This document shows, piece by piece, positions 1 through 8,993 of a stretch of DNA of 64,000 bases (position 1 is its first letter; every line of letters begins with the position of its first letter). Location: the NCBI RefSeq assembly GCF_008369935.1, contig NZ_VTUZ01000003.1, forward strand, positions 124,001-188,000, read 5' to 3'. The notes under the pieces are model-generated. The model was not told the origin of the DNA and made no database searches. It saw only the letters and a list, made by a program, of their open reading frames with translations. Both the position numbers and the translations under genes were made by a program. This DNA comes from Paraburkholderia panacisoli (GTDB taxonomy: Bacteria > Pseudomonadota > Gammaproteobacteria > Burkholderiales > Burkholderiaceae).

Positions 1-607
1 ACGGCACATGCACGGTGAACAGTACGGCCGCGTACGCAAGCAGGGAAATGGTCAGCCACTTCAGAAAAAACACGTAGCGATGGTACGGAACGAAGATCTG
101 CAACAGCAAAGTGGCGAACACGAAGCCCACGGTCAGCAGGTGCCGGTCGATGCCGCTGACCAGTTGCGCGACTTCGCCCATCGCGGCTACGTCCGCCGCG
201 ATGTTCAGCGTATTGGCAAGCAGCAATAGCAGCACCACGGCGTATAGAACGACAGGCGGGAATGCCTCTTTGATGTTGGCGGCCAGACCCTTGCCGGTGA
301 CGCGGCCCAGGTTCGCGCACATGGACTGGATAGCCGCCATGAGCGGAAACGCAAGCGGCATCGTCCAGAGCATGTTCAGACCGAACTGCGCGCCGGCCTG
401 CGAGTATGTGGCGATGCCGCTCGGATCGTCGTCGGCGACGCCGGTGATGAGGCCGGGGCCGATGCGCGCGAGCGGATGCTCCTTGAGCCGCGAGAGACTT
501 GCGCCCAGGCGTTTGCGCGGCGGTTCGTCGAACTCCGCTGCGCATGCCTCGGCAGGCGCAGGTCGCACGGCGTGCGACGCGGTTGTCGACCGGCGCGAAC
601 ACGGCAT
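1..607 (-). CDS. NRAMP-related divalent metal transporter (3' end beyond window)
   Basis: Reading the minus strand from an ATG at 607 gives an open frame to the window edge (about 202 residues, no stop). After a roughly 45-residue hydrophilic N-terminus it contains GPGLITGVADDDPSGIATYS and several hydrophobic segments, which matches the first transmembrane helices of the NRAMP/COG1914 family of inner-membrane H+-coupled metal carriers. The helix-1 motif is DPSG rather than the DPGN of classical Mn/Fe transporters, as in NRAMP-related groups whose substrates differ, so the substrate is left open. The start lies 6 bp after the oleate hydratase stop, suggesting co-transcription. Another in-frame start just inside is possible. 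Confidence 0.85.
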   Translation of the reverse strand, partial: MPCSRRSTTASHAVRPAPAEACAAEFDEPPRKRLGASLSRLKEHPLARIGPGLITGVADDDPSGIATYSQAGAQFGLNMLWTMPLAFPLMAAIQSMCANLGRVTGKGLAANIKEAFPPVVLYAVVLLLLLANTLNIAADVAAMGEVAQLVSGIDRHLLTVGFVFATLLLQIFVPYHRYVFFLKWLTISLLAYAAVLFTVHVP

Positions 608-613
608 GGCCGT

Positions 614-2260
614 CTACCGGTTGCGCAAAGCGGGGTTGTGCAACGCGGAGACCGCGCCGTACACCACGCGCGGATCGTGCTGGCCTTTGTACACCGGCGG
701 CGCGGAGCGGTCCAAACCCAGCAACGTGTACACAGCCGTCTGCGCGGAGCGCACCGAATATTCGACGGTGAACACCACGTCGTTCGGCAACTCGCAAAAC
801 TGTCCGACGAATGCGAGGTTCGCCCAACCCTCGGGCACCACCTGAGGCCGGTCGCCGGGCCTGCGCCGCAGAAACTGGCTGGTGATGAACGGCATCAGAC
901 ACGGAATGCAGATCGCGTCGTCGAGGATGCGCGCCGCTTCGGTTTGAATGTGCAGATGGCCGAGCAGCTCCGTCATGATTTCGCGGCCCGTGCATTCGGC
1001 CATCGGCTTGCCGACGAAATTGCCCGGCCGCTCGACAAAGAGCCCATAACCCCAGAACACCTCGACGTCCTTCGGCTGACCGATGAAATGCGGCTGGTGC
1101 GGCAGTACGATCGAGGCGAGCCAGTTCGATTGCGGGAAGGTAATCAGGCCGCCTTCGCCCGGCACGTTGCCGGTCAGATCGCGGACCAGGCGGAACAGCG
1201 TCGGATCGTGCAGCGTCGCGGTAAAGGAGAGCCACCTGGATTCGTCGGCGTGATCGGCGAAAACGGATGGACGGCCGAACTCGGCTCGTCCCGCTGCAAT
1301 GGTTTTCCAGAGCGCCCACGCGCCGCTACTGTCGTCATGATCGAACACGGCGGCGCGGTTCGTGCCGCCCAGGCTCGATCCTGCCGTCATCGAACCGAGC
1401 GTGACGATGACCTTGTCTGCCTCGGCGACCGGAATCTCGACGCGACGGTTTTCGTGTTCGCATACGATACCGGCCACCCGGTTCAGTTCGCCGCCTTCGT
1501 CATGCCGCAGGTCGACGACGCGCGTGTTAGCGCGAAATCGCACGCCGTGCTCGTCGAGCCACTTGCGCAACGGCCGCACCATCGAGTCGTACTGGTTGTA
1601 GACCGTGCGCATGATGCCGTGCAACTGGTTGAAGCCCGGCGTCATATGCGCGAAGCGCAGCAGGTAGCGGCGGAACTCGACGGCGCTATGCCACGGCTGG
1701 AATGCGAAGGTCGTGCACCACATGACCCAGAAGTTGGTTGCGAAAAAGTCCGGTTCGAAGTGGTCGGAAATCCGGCTGTCGCCGAGCAGGGCTTCCGGTT
1801 CGATCGAAAGGCGGCCGAGCGTGAGCAGATGCTTCTCGGCAAGCTCATAAGGAGGCGCGTCTTCGCGCCGGCCATTGCGCACGAGCCGCGCTTTCGAAGA
1901 GGTGCGGATCGTGCTGTTCCAGTCGAAAATTTCCTTTGTGACGCTGCTACGGCCGTCCAGTGTCGGAATCGAGTCGAACAGATCGTAGGTGCACAGATAC
2001 TTGCTCTCGAGCATGCGGCCGCCGCGCGCGACATAGCCTTCCTGTGGCGAGCCGGCACCGTCGAGACTGCCGCCCGGTTTGTCGAGTGCCTCGAAGATCG
2101 TGATGTTGCAGCCGGGCACATCGGCGTCGCGGATCAGGAACGCGGCGGCCGCCAGCGAGGCAATGCCGCCGCCGATGAGATGGAAATGGCCGGATGCGCT
2201 GGCGTCGTCGCGGGCGGTATCCGCAATGGCTTGCGTGGCAAGCTGCTCCGAATGATTCAT
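614..2260 (-). CDS. ohyA: Oleate hydratase (MCRA family flavoprotein)
   Basis: The 548-residue protein adds water to the cis-9 double bond of oleate to give 10-hydroxystearate and depends on FAD; the family is also called myosin-cross-reactive antigen. The dinucleotide-binding motif GGGIASLAAAAF lies near residues 30-41, followed by IFEALDKPGGSLDG and the family blocks GYVARGGRMLESKY and LTGNVPGEGGL. Length is a little below the 560-650 residues common in the family, with a short N-terminus. It ends just before the NRAMP-like gene. The role is probably detoxification or modification of membrane unsaturated fatty acids. The start has only a weak ribosome-binding site. Confidence 0.9.
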   Translation of the reverse strand: MNHSEQLATQAIADTARDDASASGHFHLIGGGIASLAAAAFLIRDADVPGCNITIFEALDKPGGSLDGAGSPQEGYVARGGRMLESKYLCTYDLFDSIPTLDGRSSVTKEIFDWNSTIRTSSKARLVRNGRREDAPPYELAEKHLLTLGRLSIEPEALLGDSRISDHFEPDFFATNFWVMWCTTFAFQPWHSAVEFRRYLLRFAHMTPGFNQLHGIMRTVYNQYDSMVRPLRKWLDEHGVRFRANTRVVDLRHDEGGELNRVAGIVCEHENRRVEIPVAEADKVIVTLGSMTAGSSLGGTNRAAVFDHDDSSGAWALWKTIAAGRAEFGRPSVFADHADESRWLSFTATLHDPTLFRLVRDLTGNVPGEGGLITFPQSNWLASIVLPHQPHFIGQPKDVEVFWGYGLFVERPGNFVGKPMAECTGREIMTELLGHLHIQTEAARILDDAICIPCLMPFITSQFLRRRPGDRPQVVPEGWANLAFVGQFCELPNDVVFTVEYSVRSAQTAVYTLLGLDRSAPPVYKGQHDPRVVYGAVSALHNPALRNR

Positions 2261-2421
2261 TTGAGAGTCCCAGCAGGGTGATGGTCGTGCACGTGGTGGT
2301 GCCTAGACCATACCGGCGGGGCAGGAACGCGTGTTGAGTTGGATCAACGGAGCGCGACGCGACCCGCGAGTCCGGCACAAGCGGTTCGCGCGCAAGCTCG
2401 CCAGCAGGACAGTGCCGTTGT

Positions 2422-3660
2422 TTAAACGACCCACCATGCAAGCGCGGCCGTCAAAAGCACGACCGCCCACGACGGCACGCGCCACCACCCGAGCAGCACC
2501 AGCGCCACGACGAGCAGCACGAAGTCGCGCCCGCTATGCACCGCGCTGGTCCACACGGGGTCATAGAGTGCGGCCAGCAGGATGCCGACCACGGCGGCGT
2601 TGATGCCGGCCATTGCGCGTCGCATCGACGCGAAGGCGCGTAACTCGCCCCACAGAGGGAGTGCCGCGCCGACCAGCAGAAACGATGGCAGGAAGATCGC
2701 GAGGGTGGCGATCAGTGCGCCAACCACGCCCGAAGGATGACCCGCGCTGGTGGCGCCGAGAAATGCGGCGAACGTAAAAAGCGGACCGGGAACCGCCTGC
2801 GCTGCGCCGTAGCCTGCCATGAACGCGTTCGAGGAAACCCAGCCGCGCGGTACCACGACCGCCTCGAGCAGCGGCAACACGACGTGGCCGCCGCCGAACA
2901 CCAGCGATCCGACCCGGTAGAACGCCGCAAATAGATCGAGCGGATAACTGTGCAGATAGGCTGCGACCGCGGGCAATCCGAACAGTAGCAGCGCGAAAGC
3001 CGCGAAGCAGGCGAGTGCGCCGGTTTTCGTCCCCGGCATGCCGAGCGGTGCGCTCGGCACCTCGGTCGATGACTTCAGAAAGGCGGCGCCGGCGATTCCC
3101 GCGGCCACGATCGACGCGACCTGCCCATAGGCCGCGCCGAGCACGATGACTGCTATGGCGGAAACTGCCGCGATAGTCGCGCGTGCGCGGTCGGGACAGA
3201 GCATGCGCCCCATCGACCAGACTGCCTGCACGACCACGGCGACCGCCGCGATCTTCAGCCCTCGCAATAGCAGAAGCGAGGTCGCTTCCGACAGACTCGT
3301 GAAGCCATAGGCAAACGCCACGAGCAATAACACCGACGGCAGCGTAAAGCCGAGCCAGGCCGCTACCGCGCCCGCCACGCCGCCACGCAGACGCCCGATT
3401 GCGATGCCGACCTGACTGCTGCCGGGTCCGGGCAGAAACTGGCACAGCGCGACCACGTCGCTGAACGTGTGTTCATCGAGCCACTGGCGGCGCCTGACGA
3501 ATTCGTCGCGAAAGTAGCCGAGATGGGCTGCCGGGCCGCCGAACGAAGTCAGGCCGAGCCTCAGGAAAATGCAGAAGAGCGTCCACGGCGAGCTACGGGC
3601 CGCTACAGCAAGGGGAGTCTCTGTATCCGTGTCGCGCATGGAAATAGTCGTACCGCTCAT
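2422..3660 (-). CDS. chrA: Chromate transporter, ChrA (CHR) family
   Basis: The protein (about 412 residues) is a two-domain long-chain CHR transporter of the inner membrane. The N-terminal half shows FLRLGLTSFGGPAAHLGYF and LCQFLPGPGSSQ; the second half repeats the pattern with GGGHVVLPLLE and GYGAAQAVPGPLFTFA. These paired GGP/PGP motifs are diagnostic. The family exports chromate and gives chromate resistance. The frame stays open to 3789, but the first conserved residues and a possible GGAG favour the ATG at 3660; 3639 is an alternative. It diverges from the small gene starting at 3897. Confidence 0.9.
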   Translation of the reverse strand: MSGTTISMRDTDTETPLAVAARSSPWTLFCIFLRLGLTSFGGPAAHLGYFRDEFVRRRQWLDEHTFSDVVALCQFLPGPGSSQVGIAIGRLRGGVAGAVAAWLGFTLPSVLLLVAFAYGFTSLSEATSLLLLRGLKIAAVAVVVQAVWSMGRMLCPDRARATIAAVSAIAVIVLGAAYGQVASIVAAGIAGAAFLKSSTEVPSAPLGMPGTKTGALACFAAFALLLFGLPAVAAYLHSYPLDLFAAFYRVGSLVFGGGHVVLPLLEAVVVPRGWVSSNAFMAGYGAAQAVPGPLFTFAAFLGATSAGHPSGVVGALIATLAIFLPSFLLVGAALPLWGELRAFASMRRAMAGINAAVVGILLAALYDPVWTSAVHSGRDFVLLVVALVLLGWWRVPSWAVVLLTAALAWWVV

Positions 3661-3896
3661 AGGCTGGGATGGGCTCCGAAAAATAGCACACGCTGGCGCC
3701 CATTTGCGCTGTGGTGTGTGGACGCGCTCTCGTTTGAACCGCAGGGCGCACGGCCGGCAGCGCAATGCCGTACCGTTGACGCAGGTCAATCGACGCGCGC
3801 GAATCGCGCCGATGATGTTTTCATCGGCGCGCTGCCGTACACGGCTTCGGCTACCGAAACGGTCGATGGATAGGACACAGCACGTGCGGGGGCAGC

Positions 3897-4250
3897 ATGG
3901 GAATCGATATGCAGATCGTCTATTTCGGGTTCGCGGGATCCGCGCAGATCGAAGCGGAGGCTGCAGTGCAACTGCTGCGCCTCGAGCGGTTCGGCCAATT
4001 CATTTCTGGATGCCATCTTGCGATCGAGGCCATGCATGAGCGAGCAATACGCGAGATACCCGACGGCCCCCGCGCCGTGCAGGGCCCGACGCTGGATCAC
4101 CTCAAGTTCGATGTGCGTCTCGATCTTGTGCTGCGCACGGGTGAACTGATGCCGCTCGAACATCGACAGAGCCCTGATCCAGACGACGCGGTACGGGCCG
4201 CATTCGATTCGGCCGAACGGTTGCTCGAGCGCGGCGTCGCGCGCGTCTGA
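3897..4250 (+). CDS. Small protein, possible HPF/RaiA-like ribosome-associated factor
   Basis: A 117-residue soluble protein lying 41 bp upstream of a universal stress protein gene. It starts MGIDMQIVYFGFAG (the methionine at 3909 could also be the start) and has LLRLERFGQFISGCHLAIEA, a strand with FDVRLDLVLRTGELMPLEH, and a C-terminal helix DDAVRAAFDSAERLLE. This order (MQI start, RF helix, alternating strands, final D-AF--AE--L helix) resembles the HPF/RaiA fold, whose members bind idle ribosomes. The similarity is judged from pattern only and is weak. Proximity to usp fits a stress role. It could instead be an unrelated conserved hypothetical protein. Confidence 0.5.
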   Translation: MGIDMQIVYFGFAGSAQIEAEAAVQLLRLERFGQFISGCHLAIEAMHERAIREIPDGPRAVQGPTLDHLKFDVRLDLVLRTGELMPLEHRQSPDPDDAVRAAFDSAERLLERGVARV

Positions 4251-4291
4251 TTGGCAACGGTTGTTCCGATGTTCTTACTCTGGAGACAGTC

Positions 4292-4765
4292 ATGTACGCC
4301 AACATCGTGGTGGCCGTGGACGGCAGCGAAGGCGCAAAGCGCGCGCTCTCCGAAGCGATCCAGCTCGCGAAACTCTCACACGGCAAGTTGACGGCGGTTT
4401 ACGTGCTGGATCAGTCGGCGGCATTCACGTATGCGGGAGCCTGCGATCCGCATCTTCTGACGGACGCTGCGCGGCAGGTCGGGCTCAGCCTGCTGCGTGG
4501 CGCACTCGCCCAGATGCGCGACCTCAATGTCCCGGGCGACACAGAGATTGTGGAGACGCAAGGCATCGCCGAGGATATCGCCAGCGCGTTGCTGCGCTGC
4601 GTACAACACCGTGGCGCGGACCTGGTCGTGATGGGCACGCACGGACGTCGCGGTTTGCGGCGCATGGTGATCGGCAGTGTGGCCGAGCGGGTCGTCCGCT
4701 ATGCGACGTGCCCCGTGCTGCTGATCCGCGAGCCGGTCGACAAGGAGGATCCTACTGAGGCCTGA
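4292..4765 (+). CDS. Universal stress protein, UspA family
   Basis: This 157-residue single-domain cytoplasmic protein starts MYANIVVAVDGSEGAKRAL, with the early Asp typical of the family. It ends with the ATP-binding signature G-2X-G-9X-G(S) seen as GTHGRRGLRRMVIGSVAERV, followed by CPVLLIR. It therefore probably belongs to the ATP-binding Usp class. A GGAGA ribosome-binding site precedes the ATG. It may be co-transcribed with the small gene at 3897, and a GC-rich hairpin follows it. Length is normal for the family. Confidence 0.93.
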   Translation: MYANIVVAVDGSEGAKRALSEAIQLAKLSHGKLTAVYVLDQSAAFTYAGACDPHLLTDAARQVGLSLLRGALAQMRDLNVPGDTEIVETQGIAEDIASALLRCVQHRGADLVVMGTHGRRGLRRMVIGSVAERVVRYATCPVLLIREPVDKEDPTEA

Positions 4766-4811
4766 TGCGCATCTCACGTCGGCCATGACTGAGCTGGTTT
4801 TACCGTCGACA

Positions 4812-4837
4812 ACGGCCCGGTGATCCGGTTGGGCCGT
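4812..4837 (+). terminator. Hairpin after the universal stress gene
   Basis: ACGGCCC and GGGCCGT form a perfect 7-bp stem, and an inner CCGG-TGAT-CCGG can extend it. It sits 47 bp after the usp stop. There is no clear T-run, so termination strength is uncertain. Confidence 0.45.
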
Positions 4838-4838
4838 C

Positions 4839-5093
4839 TCAGCTCGGGGCAGGGCCAATGGAAAATCGCATCATTTTCTGATTGACGTTGAAACGCAGCA
4901 AAGCGTCCGTGTCCGCAACGTAGAGTTCATTCCCGATGAGCGCCCTTCCGAACGGCGAATGCAGGCCGCGGAGAAACACGACCTGCGTCCGGGCGACCCC
5001 GATTCCACTGGTGTCCCGTAGCAGCACGATTCGATCGGGACTCTTCACGCCGGCGCCAGCGCGCTCCATCACCTGATGTCTGATCCGCAGCAC
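4839..5093 (-). pseudogene. Fragment of a PQQ-type sorbosone/glucose dehydrogenase
   Basis: An 84-codon frame contains [18 protein letters not shown] followed by [20 protein letters not shown] and DALLRF. These match an internal beta-propeller segment of L-sorbosone dehydrogenase-like periplasmic enzymes, normally over 400 residues long. Only about 60 family-like residues remain, with no signal peptide and no later blades. After DALLRF the reading becomes unrelated and stops. It is best read as the remnant of a deleted gene, not a functional small protein. Confidence 0.7.
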
Positions 5094-5505
5094 ATGTTCG
5101 TTATCCTGTTTAGGCTGTGGCTACTCGGTGTCAGCAAAAAGCCTGCCTATGACAAGGATTACTGAGGCGGAAAACTTCTCCGATAGGTAGGGCCACAAGT
5201 CATCGGTTTCGACTCACTGGTCCTGGTCGTCTAAGCCTGATGGTCATTTTCGATTGATGCACCGCTGCATTGAACATCGAACTCGTGCTAACTGACATCA
5301 GGTTTCCTTAAGGTGACGTCGCTAGCATCGAAGCGCACGGGCGGTGCACTTGCTCGACCGTCGGTTTGAGCGCCGCAGCCCGCGCGCTGCCGCAATTCGA
5401 TGTGACTCGAGGCAAAGGGGGAAGAATGCGGAATCAGGCGTCCTGAATTTTCACGCATCGGCGCCTCAATTTGTTCTTCATCGCGCACCAGGAGTGCTTT
5501 TGGCG
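5094..5505. other. Intergenic region upstream of phospholipase C
   Basis: Apart from a CACCAGGAG ribosome-binding site about 12 bases before the phospholipase start at 5506, no gene or clear operator was recognised. It presumably holds the phospholipase promoter. I looked for a pho box and did not find a convincing one. Confidence 0.4.
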
Positions 5506-7629
5506 ATGACAACCAAAGACAATTGGAATCCGCGCATTAGCAACGCAAATCGTCACGAGGCGAGGGGGCGCGGGCCTGCCACGCCGCGTCGCGAGTTCCT
5601 GCGCGTGGCGGCAGGTTCGGTCGGAGCCTCGCTAGCCGCTACGCTGATACCCGCACTGATCCGCGATGTGCGGGCGACCCCGGCGGCCACCACGACGGGC
5701 ACTATCAAAGATGTCCGGCACATCGTCATTTTCACCCAGGAGAACCGCTCGTTCGACCATTACTTCGGCACCCTTCGAGGTGTGCGCGGCTTCAACGACC
5801 GAATGGCGATCAGGCTGCCCAATGGCGATCCGGTCTGGAAGCAGCCGACCAGCGGCGGCTACATCCTTCCGTTTCATATCAACACGACGACCACGAGTGC
5901 GACATGCACGCGAGAACCGTCGATGAGCTATCTGACCGACATCGCAATATGGAACAAGGGTCTTTGCAACGCATGGAATACGGTTCGTATGCCCGGTCTC
6001 GGCATGAGTTACTTTTCGCGCAGCGATTTGCGTTTCTACTATGCGTTGGCCGACGCCTTCACGATTTGCGATCAATTTTATGCATCGACCTTCACGCAAA
6101 CGAATCCCAACAGATTGCACCTGTTTAGTGGGAGCAGCGGTCTCTCCGCCGGTTTCGAGCCGACACTCGATAATGCCCAACCAACGCGTGGCCTTAAATG
6201 GCAGACGGTCGCCGAAATGCTTGAAGCGGCTGCAATCAGCTGGCGTGTTTATCAGCAGCCGGACAACTTTGACGACAACGCACTTGCGTTGTTTCAGAAC
6301 TTCAAGTCAGCGCCGCCGTCGAGCCCGCTCTATCGGAACGGCATGGCGACGGTCGGCGATATCGCTCAGGCCTTCGCGGCGGATGTCGCGGCAGGCACGT
6401 TGCCACAAGTCTCGTGGATCATCGCGCCGACCGCGCTGTCCGAGCACGCGAACTATCACCCGCAAGCGGGTGAGGACCTGAGCGCGCGACTACTGGCCGG
6501 GCTTGCGGCGAACCCCGAGGTCTGGTCGAAGACCGTGTTTTTTCTGAACTACGACGAACAAGGTGGCTTCTTCGATCACGATCCGCCACCGACGCCGCCA
6601 GGCGCCGATGAGCAAGGCAAGTCGACCATCACGACGACGGGTGAGGTCTATGAGGGCTTGCCAATCGGGCTCGGTTTTCGTGTGCCAATGACAGTGGTCT
6701 CGCCCTGGTCTAAAGGTGGCTATGTATGCTCGGAAGTTTTTGACCACACATCGATCATTCAATTTATCGAGCGACGTTTTGGCGTTCGTTGCCCGAACAT
6801 CAGTGCATGGCGCCGCTCGGTTTGCGGGGATCTCACGTCGGCATTCGATTTCAAAAATGCGGATTCAACGTGGCCCTCCTTGCCCGACACGAGCACATAT
6901 GTCGCGGATGCCAATCTGCAATGCAGTTCGCTGCCGGCGCCAGCGGTGCCAAGAGTACAGTCGATGCCAACACAGGAGCCGGGTACGCGTCCTTCGCGGG
7001 CGCTGCCCTACGAGCTTCACGCGAGCGCACGCCTGGACGTGGAGAACGGGACGTTTTGGCTTTTAATGGCCAACACTGGGAAGGCGGGTGCTGCCTTTTC
7101 CGCTTACGACCTTGCAACGGGCGCTAATCCGCCGCGTCGCTATACGCTCGACCCTGATACGCAGATCTCCGATAGCTGGACGCGTTCCCAGCTAACCGGT
7201 ACGAAATACTCGATCGCATTGCATAGTGCAAACGGCTTTCTGCGTGCATTTTCGGGCGACATTGCCACACCATTGAGCGCAGCTGTTGCGAATCCTGAGA
7301 TCCGGGTTTGCTACGACCTCGCAAACAATGCGGTCTGTCTGACAATGGTGAATTCGGGCCATGCAGCGTGCAAGTTCACTGTCACATCGAACGCGTATCG
7401 CGCAGGAGACGGACCGTGGGTCTTCTCCGTGCCCGCCAACGGCGTGGGCCACACCAGCTGGCCCGTATCAGCCAGCGGCAACTGGTACGACTTCACTGTG
7501 AAGGTGGATGCGCAGCCAGGGTTCTTACGCCGCTTTGCTGGCCGCATCGAAAGCGGGCAAGACCTTATCAGCGATCCGGCGCACAGCCGTAAAGCAGCTA
7601 TAGTGAAAACGCCGCCAACGTTGAGTTAG
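5506..7629 (+). CDS. plcN: Tat-exported phosphocholine-type phospholipase C
   Basis: The 707-residue protein carries a twin-arginine signal (PRREFLRVAAG, residues 27-37, then a hydrophobic stretch) and is exported folded. The phosphoesterase domain begins with DVRHIVIFTQENRSFDHYFG (ENRSFDHYFG at about 79-88), the signature of the phospholipase C/acid phosphatase AcpA superfamily. FFLNYDEQGGFFDHDPPP supplies further metal-site residues. Two C-terminal repeat-like domains follow (from about 500), as in PlcN/PlcH of Pseudomonas and Burkholderia. It cleaves the phosphate head group from phospholipids outside the cytoplasm. The frame is open from 5344, but the Tat signal and ribosome-binding site set the start at 5506. 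The hemolytic versus non-hemolytic class is not settled, so plcN is tentative. Confidence 0.9.
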   Translation: MTTKDNWNPRISNANRHEARGRGPATPRREFLRVAAGSVGASLAATLIPALIRDVRATPAATTTGTIKDVRHIVIFTQENRSFDHYFGTLRGVRGFNDRMAIRLPNGDPVWKQPTSGGYILPFHINTTTTSATCTREPSMSYLTDIAIWNKGLCNAWNTVRMPGLGMSYFSRSDLRFYYALADAFTICDQFYASTFTQTNPNRLHLFSGSSGLSAGFEPTLDNAQPTRGLKWQTVAEMLEAAAISWRVYQQPDNFDDNALALFQNFKSAPPSSPLYRNGMATVGDIAQAFAADVAAGTLPQVSWIIAPTALSEHANYHPQAGEDLSARLLAGLAANPEVWSKTVFFLNYDEQGGFFDHDPPPTPPGADEQGKSTITTTGEVYEGLPIGLGFRVPMTVVSPWSKGGYVCSEVFDHTSIIQFIERRFGVRCPNISAWRRSVCGDLTSAFDFKNADSTWPSLPDTSTYVADANLQCSSLPAPAVPRVQSMPTQEPGTRPSRALPYELHASARLDVENGTFWLLMANTGKAGAAFSAYDLATGANPPRRYTLDPDTQISDSWTRSQLTGTKYSIALHSANGFLRAFSGDIATPLSAAVANPEIRVCYDLANNAVCLTMVNSGHAACKFTVTSNAYRAGDGPWVFSVPANGVGHTSWPVSASGNWYDFTVKVDAQPGFLRRFAGRIESGQDLISDPAHSRKAAIVKTPPTLS

Positions 7630-7734
7630 GTCCTCGCATCCGGGAGCCGCCCGATCACTTCATACAGCCGTCACGTCTCCCGATTTTTCGAAGGAGCGGC
7701 GCTGGTCCGCCTTGAGAGCGCCGCGTACAGTCCG

Positions 7735-7750
7735 GGCGCACGTGTGCGCC
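7735..7750 (+). terminator. Palindromic hairpin after phospholipase C
   Basis: GGCGCAC-GT-GTGCGCC forms a perfect 7-bp stem about 105 bp past the phospholipase stop. The loop is very short and no T-run follows, so it is only a possible terminator. Confidence 0.3.
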
Positions 7751-7888
7751 AGTCGTCATCAGCAGCTTGCGCTCATTGCAAAGTCTTGTCCCGCATCGTC
7801 ATGCTCGGTGTATGTCGTTGATCGGATCGAAGATGCATAGAGACGAATCACCAAGCGGCGGATTCTCCAATCGAACCATTCCTGACTC

Positions 7889-8203
7889 TCAGCTATCTGT
7901 AGTCCTTTGACCCGCTTCAAGGGACATGGAATGCGATGTTCCTTCCAGGGAAAGCGCGATCCGCTGTCCTTGGTAAGGAAGTGATTCATGCTGCAGCACG
8001 GCGCGAAGAATTTGTCGTTTTCCTAACTGGAAAGCAAGGCGAATCTGTTCCTCTGTTGAATCGGCCGCCCCGAGCGATTCGCAAACTGCTTCATATGAGA
8101 CCGAAAATGCTCGATATCCCCACCCGAAACCGTATGCTGAAAACCGGACAGTGGACCCTTGGGACAGGTCGGGCGCCGTAATCCAGATCATTGGCTGATT
8201 CAT
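7889..8203 (-). CDS. Small protein resembling DUF1488
   Basis: Starting at MNQPMIWITAPDL (ATG at 8203) the frame gives 104 residues: STVRFSAYGFGWGYRAFSVS, then YEAVCESLGAADSTEEQIRLAF and LPYQGQRIALSLE. The alternating strand-helix order, with VRF, a VS-EA motif, a GA-----E-----AF helix and a final Y-G-RI-L strand, is like DUF1488 proteins common in Burkholderiaceae, whose function is unknown. The last 18 residues look non-homologous, so the end may be altered. It lies in a decayed stretch and may itself be a relic. Confidence 0.45.
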   Translation of the reverse strand: MNQPMIWITAPDLSQGSTVRFSAYGFGWGYRAFSVSYEAVCESLGAADSTEEQIRLAFQLGKRQILRAVLQHESLPYQGQRIALSLEGTSHSMSLEAGQRTTDS

Positions 8204-8509
8204 CGCGGCACTCTGCTGAGTAGTTAACGTGCTTGACCAACAAATCTGCATAGATGCAGACATCGTCGACGTAGACTTCGCGGCTGACGCATGGCTGATT
8301 GACAGAATAGGGCTCGCAGTCGACATCTCGTTGATATAAGTCAATGCTCTGTTGGCTAAAGAACAATTCGTCAGCTGGTTGTAGGCTTTCGTCGGCCTTC
8401 ATCCAGGCGATGCAGCGGCTGTAGGTTCTTACAAAATCTGCTGACTCGGCTACTGGTCACCGTTTGTACATGAAACCCGTACGTACAAACACGAATCGAT
8501 TCGCTCGGT
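8204..8509. other. Non-coding stretch beside amtB remnant
   Basis: No convincing gene was found. The short overlapping frames here lack family resemblance. It links the DUF1488-like gene and the amtB fragment. Confidence 0.3.
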
Positions 8510-8810
8510 ATGTTCGGCGTGCATTGCCTGGGTGGTGTCGTCGGCGCATTGCAGAAGGGCGTGTCCCCGTCGCCGCGGGTCGGCGGTACAGGCGTCTACG
8601 ATGACGTCGCGAACAAGGCCGGCGACTACATGTGGCCGATCGGCTGATCGAGCAATGGTAGGGCAGGCGGCGTCGCTAGTACGGTCGGCAGTCGCGTCGT
8701 TTGTCGCATTCAAGCTCGCGGTCATGACGATTGGACTGCGTGTCGAGCAGGACCGCGAACGAGAAGGACTCGATTTCGGCACGCGCGGCGAGGACGCGTA
8801 CCACTCGTGA
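8510..8810 (+). pseudogene. amtB: 3' remnant of ammonium transporter amtB, frameshifted
   Basis: Frame 1 from 8510 reads MFGVHCLGGVVGALQKGV and then GGTGVYDDVANKAGDY before a stop at 8645-8647. This matches the FGVHGLGG-VGA and GGTGV-D--A helices of AmtB. A different frame then continues SFVAFKLAVMTIGLRVEQDR and EREGLDFGTRGEDAYHS, the classic AmtB cytoplasmic tail (IGLRV--E-EREGLD---HGE-AYHS). About 100 of some 400 codons remain, split by a frameshift, and the region before 8510 has no AmtB similarity. The transporter is not functional. Confidence 0.8.
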
Positions 8811-8993
8811 ACAGCGTTCGTGCGAGTGACTGGGCAGCGACGTCGCCTTACTCGAAATACTGAACCGGACCCGTGCACTGCAATCATCGATCAGTCATGG
8901 AGTAAGGCTAAGGAAACCACGTCGTCGGCCAGCCGTCATCACGCCGGCCACAGCGGCAGGCACAAGGCGGAATCTTCTGCGCCAGGCCGTCGC

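Noticed and set aside
476..2281. 601-residue plus-strand frame opposite oleate hydratase
   Set aside because: It is antisense to a clear family member, rich in Arg/His/Ala and without any recognised motif; a codon-bias shadow in high-GC DNA.
8091..8402. 103-residue minus frame in the decayed stretch
   Set aside because: It overlaps the DUF1488-like frame, has no ribosome-binding site or recognised family and cannot coexist with it.
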